A stretch of DNA of 36,527 nucleotides from Chloroflexota bacterium (GTDB taxonomy: Bacteria > Chloroflexota > Anaerolineae > Promineifilales > Promineifilaceae). The notes under the pieces are model-generated. The model did not search any database, was not told the DNA's origin, and saw only the letters and a program-made list of their open reading frames with translations. Location of the stretch: the NCBI GenBank assembly GCA_020629055.1, contig JAHDEB010000027.1, positions 8,876 to 45,402 on the forward strand, given 5' to 3'. Positions within the stretch are counted from its first letter, which is position 1, and each line of letters begins with the position of its first letter. The position numbers and the translations under genes are program-made. Positions 1 through 9,356 of this stretch are shown piece after piece.

Positions 1-650
1 TCTGATGCGGTTGGTCTAGGCTCCGGTGTTTCAGTTGCCGTTGGCACCGGGGACGGGGTTGGGGATGGGCAGAAAGAATCTGGGGTAGGCACCCAAATTG
101 AGTCGTTTGTATGGGTTCCGTCGGCCGCAATAATCGGTACAACTTCCATTTGGCCAACCATTTCACCCGCACCATCAAAAACCCAGCCAATCTCGGTGCT
201 GGGTAGCAAAACTTGCCACCACGCATTTTCAGCCGAACGCCCTAATACTTGCCTAGCTTCTAAGTAGACGAGTTTTGCAATCACTTCACTTTCAGTGTTC
301 GGTTCGACTCGGACATTGACAGTGCCAAGGCTGGCAACAAAAAACGGATCGCCACACCGGCTTGGGGATACAAACCCATCAATCGGGGTGGGGGCTAAAG
401 TTACAGGAATCGGTGTGCTGGTCGGGGGCACAGATGTGGCTGTGGGTTCGGCGTTTCCACCGCCATTTCCACCACCGGGTTGTTTGGTTGGCGGCTTTTC
501 TTGCGTAGGCTGTGGCACAGGTGTGCGTGTAGGAACAGTTTGCTCAACGAAGGTTCTATCTAATTCGGCCGATGCAGCTTGAAATCCGAATATCAATGCA
601 AGGATAACGGTAAGCAGTGCGATAAGCTGTTTGTTTTTCGAACCATTCAT
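1..650 (-). CDS. Exported SH3-domain protein, C-terminus cut by window edge
   Basis: The frame is open from an ATG at 650 to the left edge, about 216 codons without a stop. It begins with a Lys-containing start and a hydrophobic core (LIALLTVILALIFGFQAASA), a good Sec signal peptide. A Pro/Thr/Gly-rich linker follows (about residues 40-90). Next comes a compact domain containing GTVNVRVEPNTESEV and later WWQVLLPSTEIGWV, the pattern of bacterial SH3 (SH3b) domains. A second Pro/Thr-rich stretch runs off the edge. SH3b domains usually bind cell-wall components or act as extracellular adaptors, so a wall-associated role is an inference. It lies 62 bp downstream of the DUF4012 gene on the same strand and may be co-transcribed. 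No clear Shine-Dalgarno sequence is visible. The function beyond the SH3b region is unknown because the C-terminus is missing. Confidence 0.75.
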   Translation of the reverse strand, partial: MNGSKNKQLIALLTVILALIFGFQAASAELDRTFVEQTVPTRTPVPQPTQEKPPTKQPGGGNGGGNAEPTATSVPPTSTPIPVTLAPTPIDGFVSPSRCGDPFFVASLGTVNVRVEPNTESEVIAKLVYLEARQVLGRSAENAWWQVLLPSTEIGWVFDGAGEMVGQMEVVPIIAADGTHTNDSIWVPTPDSFCPSPTPSPVPTATETPEPRPTAS

Positions 651-712
651 AAATATAAAGTAGCTTTGCTCAATTAAATTGCTAACTTCTTGCCGATATT
701 AATTGATTTTTT

Positions 713-2728
713 TTAGTTGTTTCCAGGCGGGGTGAAGGTCAACTCGATCACCTGATTTTCTCTCAAAATGGTAGAAAATGAAACTGATTCTCCTGAAACT
801 TTAACAGGTTCTGTTGAAGAAGTGACTAATGTACTACCTTCTGGCAGGGAAATTTGGACCTCTACCGGGGGGTAGGGGTAGACACCAGCCTGCCGCATGA
901 GGTTCAAGCGATAGGTCTGTTGCCCCTGCTGATTGGTGGATGTCACTGAATCAAGTGCATAATTGATCGTCATCGATCGTTCGTTCCCCATCGGCACCAG
1001 CATCAAATTCTCGAAAACGGTAAATCCGCTCAGATCATCTTCAAGCGTTCTGGTTTCTCCCGCCCATTCCTTATTAGATTTCATCTCTTCGGCGGCAATT
1101 GGATAGCTATCAGCAGCTATCAATGAGCTATTTGCGGGGGCATAGAATCGCAAATGGTTCCAAAAGCAAGCTAAGGTCATTGTCGCATATTGTTCCCCTG
1201 GCTTGTATGAAAAGTTGCTGGTGTCACAGGCTTCATCGGCCGTTTGTGGCGGCCCTGTGTGGCGCCAAATACTAGTTGCTTGCGCTTCGGCCGAGCCATC
1301 CTTGGCGATAACGACATCATATTTTAGCGAAGATTCAACCCAGCGATTGGCCTTGTTGACCCCGACATTGTTGGCCGTTACTAAGAGTAGATCGTCCCCT
1401 TGCTGGTATTGAACCCGGCCGTCGATGCCCAATCGATTAAAGGCTAGCTTTTCTTCTGTGGAATCAATGTAAAGCTGCAAAGATTTATCACGAACAGATT
1501 CATCGACGATTGTAGCCAACGCTGCAATATCCGGCTGGAAGGCATCGCTCTGTACATGGTTGATCAACCCAGCTGCGATGTTGCCTAAAAAATCTTTGCG
1601 ACTTACGCCGCCTAAATCTAACCCGTCTGACCATGCTTGCTCTAAAATTTCTAGGGTATTGTCTTCCGACAGAACAATCTCGGTTTCAGGCACTTTGATC
1701 GGCCCAATCGCCCCGATTAATCGGCTGATAAAACGGATGTCTACCGCAAATATCCCATCTAGCTCGACCCCGGTCCCATAGGTGTAAAACTCCATCATTT
1801 TTCGGCCGGATGTGGGGAAATCGGGCCAATAATTGGAGTCACGGAATAGGAAGAGGTCGATACCGATAAACTCACGCATCGCGGCCGGTGGGTCTCCATA
1901 GGGTTTGTCGTAATAGTTATCCACCACATTGGCATCAGCGATGTAATTCCCACGCAGTCGCCCATCTTCAACCCCTACCGCCATTGTCATTGACAAAAAA
2001 CCGCCTGTCGCACGCAGCTCGTCACTGTTTTGCCCCACAATCAAATAAGATCGTCGTTCACCGAGGGCGGCAATCTCTGGCAAAACCCGAATCGATTCAA
2101 TCCCTTTTTCAGCCAAAGGGAGGAGCGGCTCAATTTGGGGCAAGTACTGGCGCAGCTGCCACGGGAGCGCTTCGCGGGCGGCCGGGTTGTCTAAAATCGT
2201 ATTTAAGTCTCTGTGGACAGTGGGCCATAGCTCGGCCGTTGCTTGCAGACTGGGATCTGCTTGATCGATGACGGTTAAAATCTGGGGGGATTTTTCAGTC
2301 AAATCAGTTTGATCATCTTGCAAAATAGGGATGACTGGCAGCATGCTCACCCCTAAATCAGCCGCAATCGCGGTTCCGTTGTCGAGCAAGTTCAACAGTT
2401 CCGGCATAACTGGAACGAGCTCACCCACACGAGGTAGCCAAGTGAGTCGCTGGATAAAAGGGAGCATCGGGGCGACTTCATTATTGAGTAATATCGCATC
2501 TTCCCGCAGCCCAATAATCTCCGCTTCAAGAAAGTCAGCCTCCAGTCCGTCCAGCCCTCCGGCCGCATGATCCTGAATCGCTTCAATGCGCCCCTGTAAA
2601 GAAGTGGCCGAACGATAGACCCTCCACCCTTTTAAGGCAGGTGCTGCCAAAACGACTAAAAGACCGATTAGGACGATTAATCTTGGCAAAGAAAATCGGG
2701 AGGTGTGTACTTCTTCATCACTGGACAT
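713..2728 (-). CDS. DUF4012 membrane-anchored protein
   Basis: The product is 671 aa with one N-terminal transmembrane segment (about residues 15-33) after a short charged cytoplasmic tail, so most of it lies outside the membrane. The DUF4012 hallmark RSYLIVGQNSDELRATGGFL is at about residues 226-245. After it comes the usual long region with many conserved aromatic and acidic positions, and the C-terminus is beta-rich. The length is typical for the family. DUF4012 proteins are common in Chloroflexota and actinobacteria, often near polysaccharide genes, but no reaction is established. Here the gene is 23 bp downstream of a DUF2723 membrane protein and follows a glycosyltransferase, which fits a role in surface glycan assembly or attachment (inference from context). 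Confidence 0.88.
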   Translation of the reverse strand: MSSDEEVHTSRFSLPRLIVLIGLLVVLAAPALKGWRVYRSATSLQGRIEAIQDHAAGGLDGLEADFLEAEIIGLREDAILLNNEVAPMLPFIQRLTWLPRVGELVPVMPELLNLLDNGTAIAADLGVSMLPVIPILQDDQTDLTEKSPQILTVIDQADPSLQATAELWPTVHRDLNTILDNPAAREALPWQLRQYLPQIEPLLPLAEKGIESIRVLPEIAALGERRSYLIVGQNSDELRATGGFLSMTMAVGVEDGRLRGNYIADANVVDNYYDKPYGDPPAAMREFIGIDLFLFRDSNYWPDFPTSGRKMMEFYTYGTGVELDGIFAVDIRFISRLIGAIGPIKVPETEIVLSEDNTLEILEQAWSDGLDLGGVSRKDFLGNIAAGLINHVQSDAFQPDIAALATIVDESVRDKSLQLYIDSTEEKLAFNRLGIDGRVQYQQGDDLLLVTANNVGVNKANRWVESSLKYDVVIAKDGSAEAQATSIWRHTGPPQTADEACDTSNFSYKPGEQYATMTLACFWNHLRFYAPANSSLIAADSYPIAAEEMKSNKEWAGETRTLEDDLSGFTVFENLMLVPMGNERSMTINYALDSVTSTNQQGQQTYRLNLMRQAGVYPYPPVEVQISLPEGSTLVTSSTEPVKVSGESVSFSTILRENQVIELTFTPPGNN

Positions 2729-2751
2729 TGCAATTTTTCTCGTTGGCGATA

Positions 2752-4188
2752 CTACCCACCCGAGCAGCTTAAGGCAAAAGGCTGTAGAGAAATTTCACAA
2801 ACCGGCCGGTGTGGCCGATTGTCGCGCCGAAACCCATCAATATCGTCTTTTTCTAGGGTCAAAAGATCTGGATTTTGCGCAGCCAAGCGGTTCCGATACC
2901 AGTCGAAGGCGAACATGTTGTAGTCAACCACGACGGTGTCTGGCCTATGTTCTTCCGCATAGCGGAAATACCAGATCGGGAATAAGGTGTCATCTTTACC
3001 ATTGGTTAGCAGAATCGCATTTTGCGGAGCCTCTTCCATCACGCGCATCCCTTCTGCACGCACACTGTCCGACTGTGCATCTAACACGGCCGGTAAATTA
3101 GCCATTACCATTAAGATGGGAAGCAGAAGACCCCACCAGTTGAATTGCTGAATACCTACAGCCAGTGGCAGGGCTAAAAATAAGTTGATGGGCATTAGAA
3201 AAACCCGCCAGTCACCCGTCCCATAGGAAAGGGCGTAAACCGCATAGCACAACGCTGTCGTAAGGCACCCAATCGAAAAAAGGTTGCGGGATTTATGCTC
3301 CTCATCTCCGATTCCCAAAATAAGCCCCATGATCGCCCCGATCGGAATGAGCAGCTCTGGGGAGAGGCCGGAGAAGCGGATAAAGGGGCGAACTCGATCG
3401 ACAACTTCGGCCGCTGATTTGGCAAGCACGTTGGCCCGGTAGATTTCACCGCTAATCAACCACCACCAGCCACTCAGGGTGCCGGGTGTTCCCCAAACAA
3501 TCGGGCTGGCTGAACCGGCCCGCAGGAAAATAAGTAGAAAGGGAGACAGACCAACGATAAAGCCTAATCCAAATAAAAAGACAGTAGGGAGCCGTTTGCG
3601 ACAAACGAGAAGAGCTAGAGGTAGCAAAAAGACTGAGGTTAGGTGAGTGGTCGCTGCAATTCCGGCCGTGAGCCCCGCTAGCCCAATTAACCAAGAGGGA
3701 GGCTGTTCAAATTCTATAGTTGCCAATAAAAAGAGGGTCACACAAACCATCAAGGCGTTTAATGCATAAACTTCTGTGATGACGGCTTGGCTCCAAACCG
3801 TTAAACCAAATGCAACCGTCAAAACAGACACAAGCGGTGTGATAGATGCAGTCGGGGTATCGTTGCCCAAAGCTTTGCGCACTGTCAGGTACAACACCAA
3901 CATCGCCAAGGACATGCAAACGACTGAAAAAAAGTTATACCGGTGGGCCAAAGTTTGCCCGATCGGAAGCTGGGCAAATGCGCGCGATAATATTAACCAA
4001 GTCGGGTAACCGGGTGGATGAGACACCCCTCCTGTAATGGATGCGGTGATTAGTTCTCCGCTATCTGATCCAAAAATCCCTTTGGTTAAATCTTTTGGGG
4101 TCGTTAAAGCATAAGCCACAAACGGGATGAAAAAGGCTAAAGTTGTATAGATTTTTTCTGCTCGGGCCGCGAAGTTGTCCGTTCGCAT
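2752..4188 (-). CDS. DUF2723 polytopic membrane protein (glycosyltransferase-like)
   Basis: The product is 478 aa and very hydrophobic, with roughly ten predicted transmembrane stretches. Near the N-terminus (about residues 41-64) it carries DSGELITASITGGVSHPPGY, the signature of DUF2723. This is a GT-C-like family related to TMEM260 and protein O-mannosyltransferases; the acidic residues after the first membrane span are the expected active-site loop. A soluble tail follows the last span. The tail is short compared with many family members, and its last residues (about 460-478) look unlike the usual ending, so a late frameshift or natural truncation is possible. It sits between the GT2 gene and the DUF4012 gene on one strand, consistent with a sugar-transfer role at the membrane. 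The exact donor and acceptor cannot be told. Confidence 0.85.
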   Translation of the reverse strand: MRTDNFAARAEKIYTTLAFFIPFVAYALTTPKDLTKGIFGSDSGELITASITGGVSHPPGYPTWLILSRAFAQLPIGQTLAHRYNFFSVVCMSLAMLVLYLTVRKALGNDTPTASITPLVSVLTVAFGLTVWSQAVITEVYALNALMVCVTLFLLATIEFEQPPSWLIGLAGLTAGIAATTHLTSVFLLPLALLVCRKRLPTVFLFGLGFIVGLSPFLLIFLRAGSASPIVWGTPGTLSGWWWLISGEIYRANVLAKSAAEVVDRVRPFIRFSGLSPELLIPIGAIMGLILGIGDEEHKSRNLFSIGCLTTALCYAVYALSYGTGDWRVFLMPINLFLALPLAVGIQQFNWWGLLLPILMVMANLPAVLDAQSDSVRAEGMRVMEEAPQNAILLTNGKDDTLFPIWYFRYAEEHRPDTVVVDYNMFAFDWYRNRLAAQNPDLLTLEKDDIDGFRRDNRPHRPVCEISLQPFALSCSGG

Positions 4189-4336
4189 ATTTCCTCTTTT
4201 AATTTTTAGAAGGACAAACCTGTTTAGTACTGCGCAGCGTAAGTAACGGCCTGGTTTAATTGATGTGCATTACCCCATACAAAGGGGTGAACCACGTTTA
4301 AACGTGTTGGTTATTTATGCCTCTTTGTACTGGTAG

Positions 4337-5539
4337 CTATAGTTTTTTTAATTCGGCCGGACTTTGTCCATCCACCGCTTCTTCGCTTGGTTCCACCCGT
4401 CTCATTTTCGCTTTCCCTTTAAACGGGGTCATTAAGATGGTGACAAACAGACCCACGGTCGAGCCAAAGGCGTTGACTCCTTTTTTAAGAAGAGAAGTTG
4501 GTTGAGTTTGTGGCTCTGGGTCCTTCAATGCCAAATCTGTCGGCCGTAACACCCCCCACGTGTACCCTAAGCTCAGCGCGATCCCGCGAACGGCCAATAG
4601 TGGTGCGGATGCCAAAGCGACCGCTTTGTCTTTCCCCCAAGCCTTGCGGACAAACGGAATCGTCGTCGCACAAAAGGCTATTAGAAGGAGCACGCTGATC
4701 AAGGCTAGCCCACCCCATAAAAAGGCTGGCAACATGGCCGCTAGTGCCCCAAAAAACAGCGTGCCCACGAGACTTGCAACAAATAAGAGCATGAGCCCCA
4801 TTTGAATTTTTAAAACTTGGGGCGTATGGGAATCTTTGACCCCACGCTGCGGGAAGCGGCGCACCGTTTGAGCCGTCCAATAGCCGATAAACAGCTTTTT
4901 CTTGAAATATTTTAAAAACGAGTTGCTATGCAGGTGATAAACGATAGCGTTGGGCTCAAACGCCATTTTGTATCCTCGTGAAGCGATCCTGTAAGCGAGT
5001 TCCCGGTCTTCAGCGAAGAAAATCCCTTCATCAAAGCCACCTTCATTCGCCAGCAAAACGTCTCGCCAGTAAACGGCCGAATAGGTGTCGATGAAGTTGA
5101 TATATTTTTCCGGCCGTAAAAGATCATATTTGTCTTCGTATTCGATTTGTACAAATCGGGCGACAATTTCTTTCTGATTGGTCAGATAGGTCCCTTTCAT
5201 GCCGATCACTTCTTTGCTTAATAAAATCGGCCGGCACAGTGATTCGACCCAATCGAGTTGAGGGACACAATCCGCATCGGTAAAACAGATAATGTCACCC
5301 GTTGCATGGGCGATACCCATATTTCGTGCCGCTGCAGCCCCTTTCTTCGGCTGAACCAGCACCGTGACACCATCATACGCTTTTGCAATTTCTACCGTTG
5401 CATCTTTCGATCCATTATCTACCAAAATAATTTCATCAATATGCTCGGCATAACTTTGGTTTAATAATGATTGTAGGCACGCACCCACGCAATGTGCGGC
5501 TTGATAGGCGGGGATAACGACAGAAACGGAAATATTCAT
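4337..5539 (-). CDS. Family 2 glycosyltransferase with C-terminal membrane segments
   Basis: I start the gene at the ATG at 5539 (400 aa), because the GT2 fold begins at once with MNISVSVVIPAYQ. Any longer reading adds a sequence that does not fit the family. Seen in order are VVIPAYQ, the nucleotide-binding LVDNGSKDAT, the metal-binding DADC (DXD-type) around residue 88, and FFAEDRELAYR with the catalytic ED. The C-terminal 150 residues contain about three hydrophobic segments and a basic tail. Such enzymes transfer a nucleotide-activated sugar to a lipid or glycan acceptor at the inner face of the membrane. The next genes downstream are DUF2723 and DUF4012. A promoter-like site ends only a few bases upstream of the ATG. 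Confidence 0.88.
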   Translation of the reverse strand: MNISVSVVIPAYQAAHCVGACLQSLLNQSYAEHIDEIILVDNGSKDATVEIAKAYDGVTVLVQPKKGAAAARNMGIAHATGDIICFTDADCVPQLDWVESLCRPILLSKEVIGMKGTYLTNQKEIVARFVQIEYEDKYDLLRPEKYINFIDTYSAVYWRDVLLANEGGFDEGIFFAEDRELAYRIASRGYKMAFEPNAIVYHLHSNSFLKYFKKKLFIGYWTAQTVRRFPQRGVKDSHTPQVLKIQMGLMLLFVASLVGTLFFGALAAMLPAFLWGGLALISVLLLIAFCATTIPFVRKAWGKDKAVALASAPLLAVRGIALSLGYTWGVLRPTDLALKDPEPQTQPTSLLKKGVNAFGSTVGLFVTILMTPFKGKAKMRRVEPSEEAVDGQSPAELKKL

Positions 5540-5549
5540 AAAATAGATT

Positions 5550-5579
5550 ATTATCCAGCAGTTTGGTCCAGTTTGACAA
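5550..5579 (-). promoter_or_regulatory. Putative sigma-70 promoter of the glycosyltransferase gene
   Basis: On the minus strand TTGTCA (5574-5579) is followed after 18 bp by GATAAT (5550-5555). Transcription would begin about 4-5 bases before the ATG at 5539. No Shine-Dalgarno sequence is present, so the message would be almost leaderless. Confidence 0.45.
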
Positions 5580-5764
5580 AAGGATCTGTGTTCTGCGGAA
5601 AGATGAGCTAAAAACTGGGCCAATCTGGTGAAAGTAGTTGGGGGTGCTGAATAATCACTAAAATAGCCTGTTTAAAGAGGTGGGATTGTAGCACACCGCT
5701 TATTGATAGGTCCTATTTTTACCCAACTCTAAATGACTGTGGAATGGACGATAGTCCTGAGTGG

Positions 5765-7927
5765 CTACGGACGTACAACGATTGCGCTAGGGTCTCCCAA
5801 CAGGTTGAAGGTGTCGTAAACCTCTTTAATACTCGGGCTCGAAATATCTAGATCGGCCCGAGCTTGGGCAACCACATCACCTACCCGCACCATATTCGGG
5901 TCCGTTAGCCCCTCTAACATGCTAGCTGCGAAGGGTTCTTGGCTAGATGAATAGGTTAGGCTGGATGCACTGACCGTGATGACGGGGCCGTTGGGGCTTA
6001 GCAGCATCCTTTCAGAGATAGACACTTGCTCAGGATGAGCGAAAAATCCGCTAAGGCAAGTAAATTGCAGCACGATGGGCGGGGCTGTATTGGCTGGGTT
6101 TTGCAGGCCTGCGACTCGTTCGCCAGATAAAACTTCATCTTGCCCCCATAAATCAACCGACCCATGCCCAACATAGGTCACAATCCAGTTCCCGCTATTC
6201 CAATAGTCGGTCACCGTTTGCCAAGAAGCACCATAAGCCCTGTTGGGTGTCAACTGGTCTAAGTTGCTGTTGGCGATTAGGCGGTCGGCCGTTGAGCTAA
6301 ACTCTGTGCTTGTCCCATCTGCTGTAAAGAGCACATTTTTAGCCGAATTTGATTTTTCATAGGCCAACGTTCGTTCGACCAAAGAGGCGATTTCTGCCGG
6401 GGTCGTAGCGGGCCAGCGACCAACCGAGATATCTGCCCGGCCGTCGTTGTCGATGTCGGCTAAGCGGGTATCACTGACGGTCTCCCCGCTGTGGGTGACC
6501 TTAACCAGTATAGACGGGATGCGGTTGCGTGCTTGGGTCCCTAGATTGTTGCGAAAATCATAGGTGGTTCCACCCGCAAGTAATAAATATCGGGGCGCAG
6601 GTTTTGGCCAGTTCTTTAGGGCGTTGGCTAGGTAATTTTGAATCGCTTGGGGTGATGGCTGTCCGTGCCCAAATCGGTTGTATATTTCATCTGTCTCGAT
6701 TAGTTTGACGCTTAGTCCTTGTTCCCGGCGGGCTTCGATTAATGGTGCCAACTCTGGGGCTAATTCCGCATCTGTCAAGATAATTAAATCGATTTGGCGA
6801 CCTGATTTTTCTAACGCCCCGTCTTGGGTCAGTTGTGGCACGGCCGTAATCGAGTCCGGCAGCAGCCAGCCATCAGGACCGGCCGCAAAGTATTCTCCCG
6901 CCTGCTGTAGCATGATCGTCGCTGTTTTACGTTTGAACTGCGCTGCCTCAATTAAAGTTGGCTCTTGGTTTTCGTCTAGTTTAAGGACAACCGGCTCGCC
7001 TGAAAAACCGCTAAGCTCTAGCTTGCCTGCATCGCTGTTGAAATGGATGAGGTCCTCGGCCGCAATCGGCTCAGACCGGTAGGCAAAGCTGACCCAGTCA
7101 ACTTCAGAAATATCGATAAACGTATTCCCTTCTCGCCGGTTGTCAAAGATAATTTCGTTGTTGCCCGACTTTAGGCCACCCGCCGGTAGTTCAAGCTCCG
7201 TGACCACATGTATATTTCCGTCCCACAAGATCTGGTCAATTAACTGGCCGTTGATCAACAAATCTAGGTCATGATCGTTTTCAACTTTTGAGTCATGTGA
7301 GACTCCAAAAAGATGGCTGGTCATCGTGGCGCTACCGTCAGCCACATAAGGCAAATTCGCCTCAAATTGAAAGAAATCACTGACATGAATCTGGTCCCAA
7401 TACCATGTATCTACCCATGCATCTGTGCGGGCGATGCTGACATATCGATTGTCTTCTTCGAAGGTTGCGAGACGAGTAATGGTGGCCAAGGGGATCTGTC
7501 CGCTGTCTGCGGCACCATTGGTTGTGGTAAAGCGACGGCTTTTTCCGGTGGCAGCATCCCCTAACAGCAGTTGATAAACTCGTTTGTGGCTATAGATCGA
7601 ATCTTGTGCACGGCCAAAGAAAATAAGTTGGTTGTCTTTGATTGTAAATGGGACAGGCTCCCCTTGTAACGTGATTGCGACCGGCTGCGCTTGCCAGTTG
7701 GCTAAATTAACCCCAGAGAGGGATCTGACATCGGCCGGGCTGATCGCATGAATTCCGGTGTGTAAAACCGCCAGATTTAATGTCTCGTCTGAGACAGGCT
7801 CTGTTGAGACCGGTTCGGTTGCAAAAAGCTGATAGGCGAACCAAGCCATGCCAGCGCCACCCAATAAAAATAGTGCCGTCAGTATCAAATAAAGTTTGGT
7901 TGAGCGGTTCGAGGGTTGACTATCCAC
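5765..7927 (-). CDS. Membrane-anchored C25 (gingipain/PorU-type) cysteine peptidase
   Basis: I choose the GTG at 7927 (720 aa). It overlaps the stop of the upstream gene (GTGGATAG), which suggests translational coupling; a start at 8005 would overlap the upstream gene by 86 bp. An N-terminal transmembrane anchor (about residues 12-34) is followed by a PorU-like N-terminal module (NLAVLHTGIHAIS; later LIFFGRAQDSIYS), a beta-rich middle, and the C25 catalytic domain from about residue 380. It shows RYLLLAGG, DISVGRWPA, YVGHGS with the catalytic His (about 588) and QFTCLSG with the catalytic Cys (about 624), ending in NLLGDPS. No C-terminal sorting tail is seen. Family members are secreted Cys endopeptidases or, like PorU, sortases; the substrate here is unknown. 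It is the last gene of the C25/PqqD cluster. Confidence 0.85.
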   Translation of the reverse strand: MDSQPSNRSTKLYLILTALFLLGGAGMAWFAYQLFATEPVSTEPVSDETLNLAVLHTGIHAISPADVRSLSGVNLANWQAQPVAITLQGEPVPFTIKDNQLIFFGRAQDSIYSHKRVYQLLLGDAATGKSRRFTTTNGAADSGQIPLATITRLATFEEDNRYVSIARTDAWVDTWYWDQIHVSDFFQFEANLPYVADGSATMTSHLFGVSHDSKVENDHDLDLLINGQLIDQILWDGNIHVVTELELPAGGLKSGNNEIIFDNRREGNTFIDISEVDWVSFAYRSEPIAAEDLIHFNSDAGKLELSGFSGEPVVLKLDENQEPTLIEAAQFKRKTATIMLQQAGEYFAAGPDGWLLPDSITAVPQLTQDGALEKSGRQIDLIILTDAELAPELAPLIEARREQGLSVKLIETDEIYNRFGHGQPSPQAIQNYLANALKNWPKPAPRYLLLAGGTTYDFRNNLGTQARNRIPSILVKVTHSGETVSDTRLADIDNDGRADISVGRWPATTPAEIASLVERTLAYEKSNSAKNVLFTADGTSTEFSSTADRLIANSNLDQLTPNRAYGASWQTVTDYWNSGNWIVTYVGHGSVDLWGQDEVLSGERVAGLQNPANTAPPIVLQFTCLSGFFAHPEQVSISERMLLSPNGPVITVSASSLTYSSSQEPFAASMLEGLTDPNMVRVGDVVAQARADLDISSPSIKEVYDTFNLLGDPSAIVVRP

Positions 7928-9104
7928 CTTTGTTTCGCTGGCGATACATGTAGATAGCAGCAAGAATAACGGCGACGAACAAAACCAAAGAGCTAATGAA
8001 GCCACCCCATAAAATCAGCTGATTCCGTGAAATTTCTTCTTGAGAGATTTGTTCAATCGCTTGTCCACCGACTTGAGAACTAGCAGTTAAGTTCCCATTA
8101 TTCGCACTGTTATCATCAAGGCCACTGCCGATTTGCTGCACATTTTGCTCATTGACCGGCTCGGGTGTCGCGGTAGGTGCAGGGGGCACATAATCTTGGT
8201 CGTTTTCCTGAGCCTCTTCATCTGGATCAGGGTAAGTGCCATCTTGTGGTAGCTCGGCCGCTTCTGCGACCCCGCCACTTGAAGTTGGTTCATCTGCGCG
8301 GGGGGTAATGCCGGGCAATGTTGGCTCAGCTTCTACCTCTGGCGCAGGATCTTCTGCAATCGTTTCGTCTTCAATGCTTGATTCGGGGGCTGGAATTTCA
8401 GTCGGGCGTTCTTGCGTTGGCTGGACCGGTGTTGCCTCAGTTGTTTGTGCTGCGGTGGGTTCGGCGGTGACGGTCGTTACGGCCGTTGTCGAGGTGGCAC
8501 CCGGCTGTGGGGTTGCCCCCCCTTCAGTTTGAGGCGTAGAGGTTGCTAGCAAGGTTGCTGTCGGGCTGGCTGTCGCATTGCTGCCATTGTTACTCGCTGT
8601 GGTTGCTGTCGGGGTGGGATTCGAGATCTCTGAAGAGGTTTCTTCTGGTGACGCTTCGATCTCAAAAGCCCGTTGGGGTTGAGTAGGCTCACTGTTGTTA
8701 TATTCTTGTTCCCACAATGAATACTCGTAGACGCTGCCCTCTATGATCGTATCATCTACAACTGAATACTCTGCCCCTGTTGTGCCGTTTGGATCTGCCG
8801 GAATAAATTCGGTCGGCGAGCCGTTTAAAATAACTGAAACTTTTGCGGGGGTGTCAGCTGAGTCTTTGACCTTACGTTTAATAAAATAACCGGCCGTGCG
8901 TGACTCATAAGAGGTTTTCCATTCTAACGCGACCCCCAAATCTGATGCGGAATAGTTGCCGCGAAAGTATACAAGTTCTACCGCAGCATCGGTCGTTTGG
9001 GTTGAAAATGCCAAGGCAAAAAGTAGAACAATGGGGAGAAGATATTTGGATCGACCCAGAAGCGTTGGGCGATGATGGCTTGATGTTGTATCAATATGAA
9101 TCAT
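7920..9104 (-). CDS. Surface protein: signal peptide, FN3-like module, Pro/Thr stalk, C-terminal TM anchor
   Basis: The product is 394 aa. It has a signal peptide (about residues 1-41, core YLLPIVLLFALAFS), one FN3-like module (about 42-150, with ALEWKTSYESRTAGYFIKR and YSLWEQEYNNS), a roughly 200-residue Pro/Thr/Ala/Glu-rich stalk, and a C-terminal transmembrane helix (about 362-386) followed by RQRNKGG. This is the architecture of a membrane-tethered surface protein with the folded module on a long stalk. The module is clearly related to that in the 171-aa protein at 13025-13540. The gene lies between the two C25 peptidase genes and overlaps the start of the second one. It could be a substrate, a receptor or a scaffold for the peptidases (inference). 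No enzymatic motif is seen. Confidence 0.8.
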   Translation of the reverse strand: MIHIDTTSSHHRPTLLGRSKYLLPIVLLFALAFSTQTTDAAVELVYFRGNYSASDLGVALEWKTSYESRTAGYFIKRKVKDSADTPAKVSVILNGSPTEFIPADPNGTTGAEYSVVDDTIIEGSVYEYSLWEQEYNNSEPTQPQRAFEIEASPEETSSEISNPTPTATTASNNGSNATASPTATLLATSTPQTEGGATPQPGATSTTAVTTVTAEPTAAQTTEATPVQPTQERPTEIPAPESSIEDETIAEDPAPEVEAEPTLPGITPRADEPTSSGGVAEAAELPQDGTYPDPDEEAQENDQDYVPPAPTATPEPVNEQNVQQIGSGLDDNSANNGNLTASSQVGGQAIEQISQEEISRNQLILWGGFISSLVLFVAVILAAIYMYRQRNKGG

Positions 9105-9356
9105 TAAAAATGTTACAGAGTAAGGTCATACCAAAATGATCGTTTATCAGATGAGATGAATAGATTAGATCACAGGTTGACCATGAGGTGATAGAGGCTT
9201 TGTAAACGACCGAACCGTTTACACCCTTCACCTTAGTTAAAAGAGCCGTGGAAATCCCAATTTCCACCATATATCTTAACACCTAGTTCTGGGTGAGGGA
9301 ACCCAAACAGGAGAAGTTGACTATTTCTTTATTCCATTGTTCAGAATTGCCACAAA

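Noticed and set aside
295-582. 95-aa plus frame at the left end
   Set aside because: It is the antisense of the SH3-domain protein; its Pro/Gly-rich look comes from the Pro/Thr linker on the other strand.
4286-4310. Palindrome CACGTTTAAACGTG after the glycosyltransferase gene as a terminator
   Set aside because: No T-run on the relevant strand and a weak A/T-rich stem centre; not supported as a terminator.
6678-7082. 134-aa plus frame
   Set aside because: Antisense to the conserved C25 gene, with shadow-like composition.
9091-9282. 63-aa minus frame upstream of the stalk protein
   Set aside because: Overlaps the start of the 394-aa gene, has no recognisable features and no ribosome binding site.
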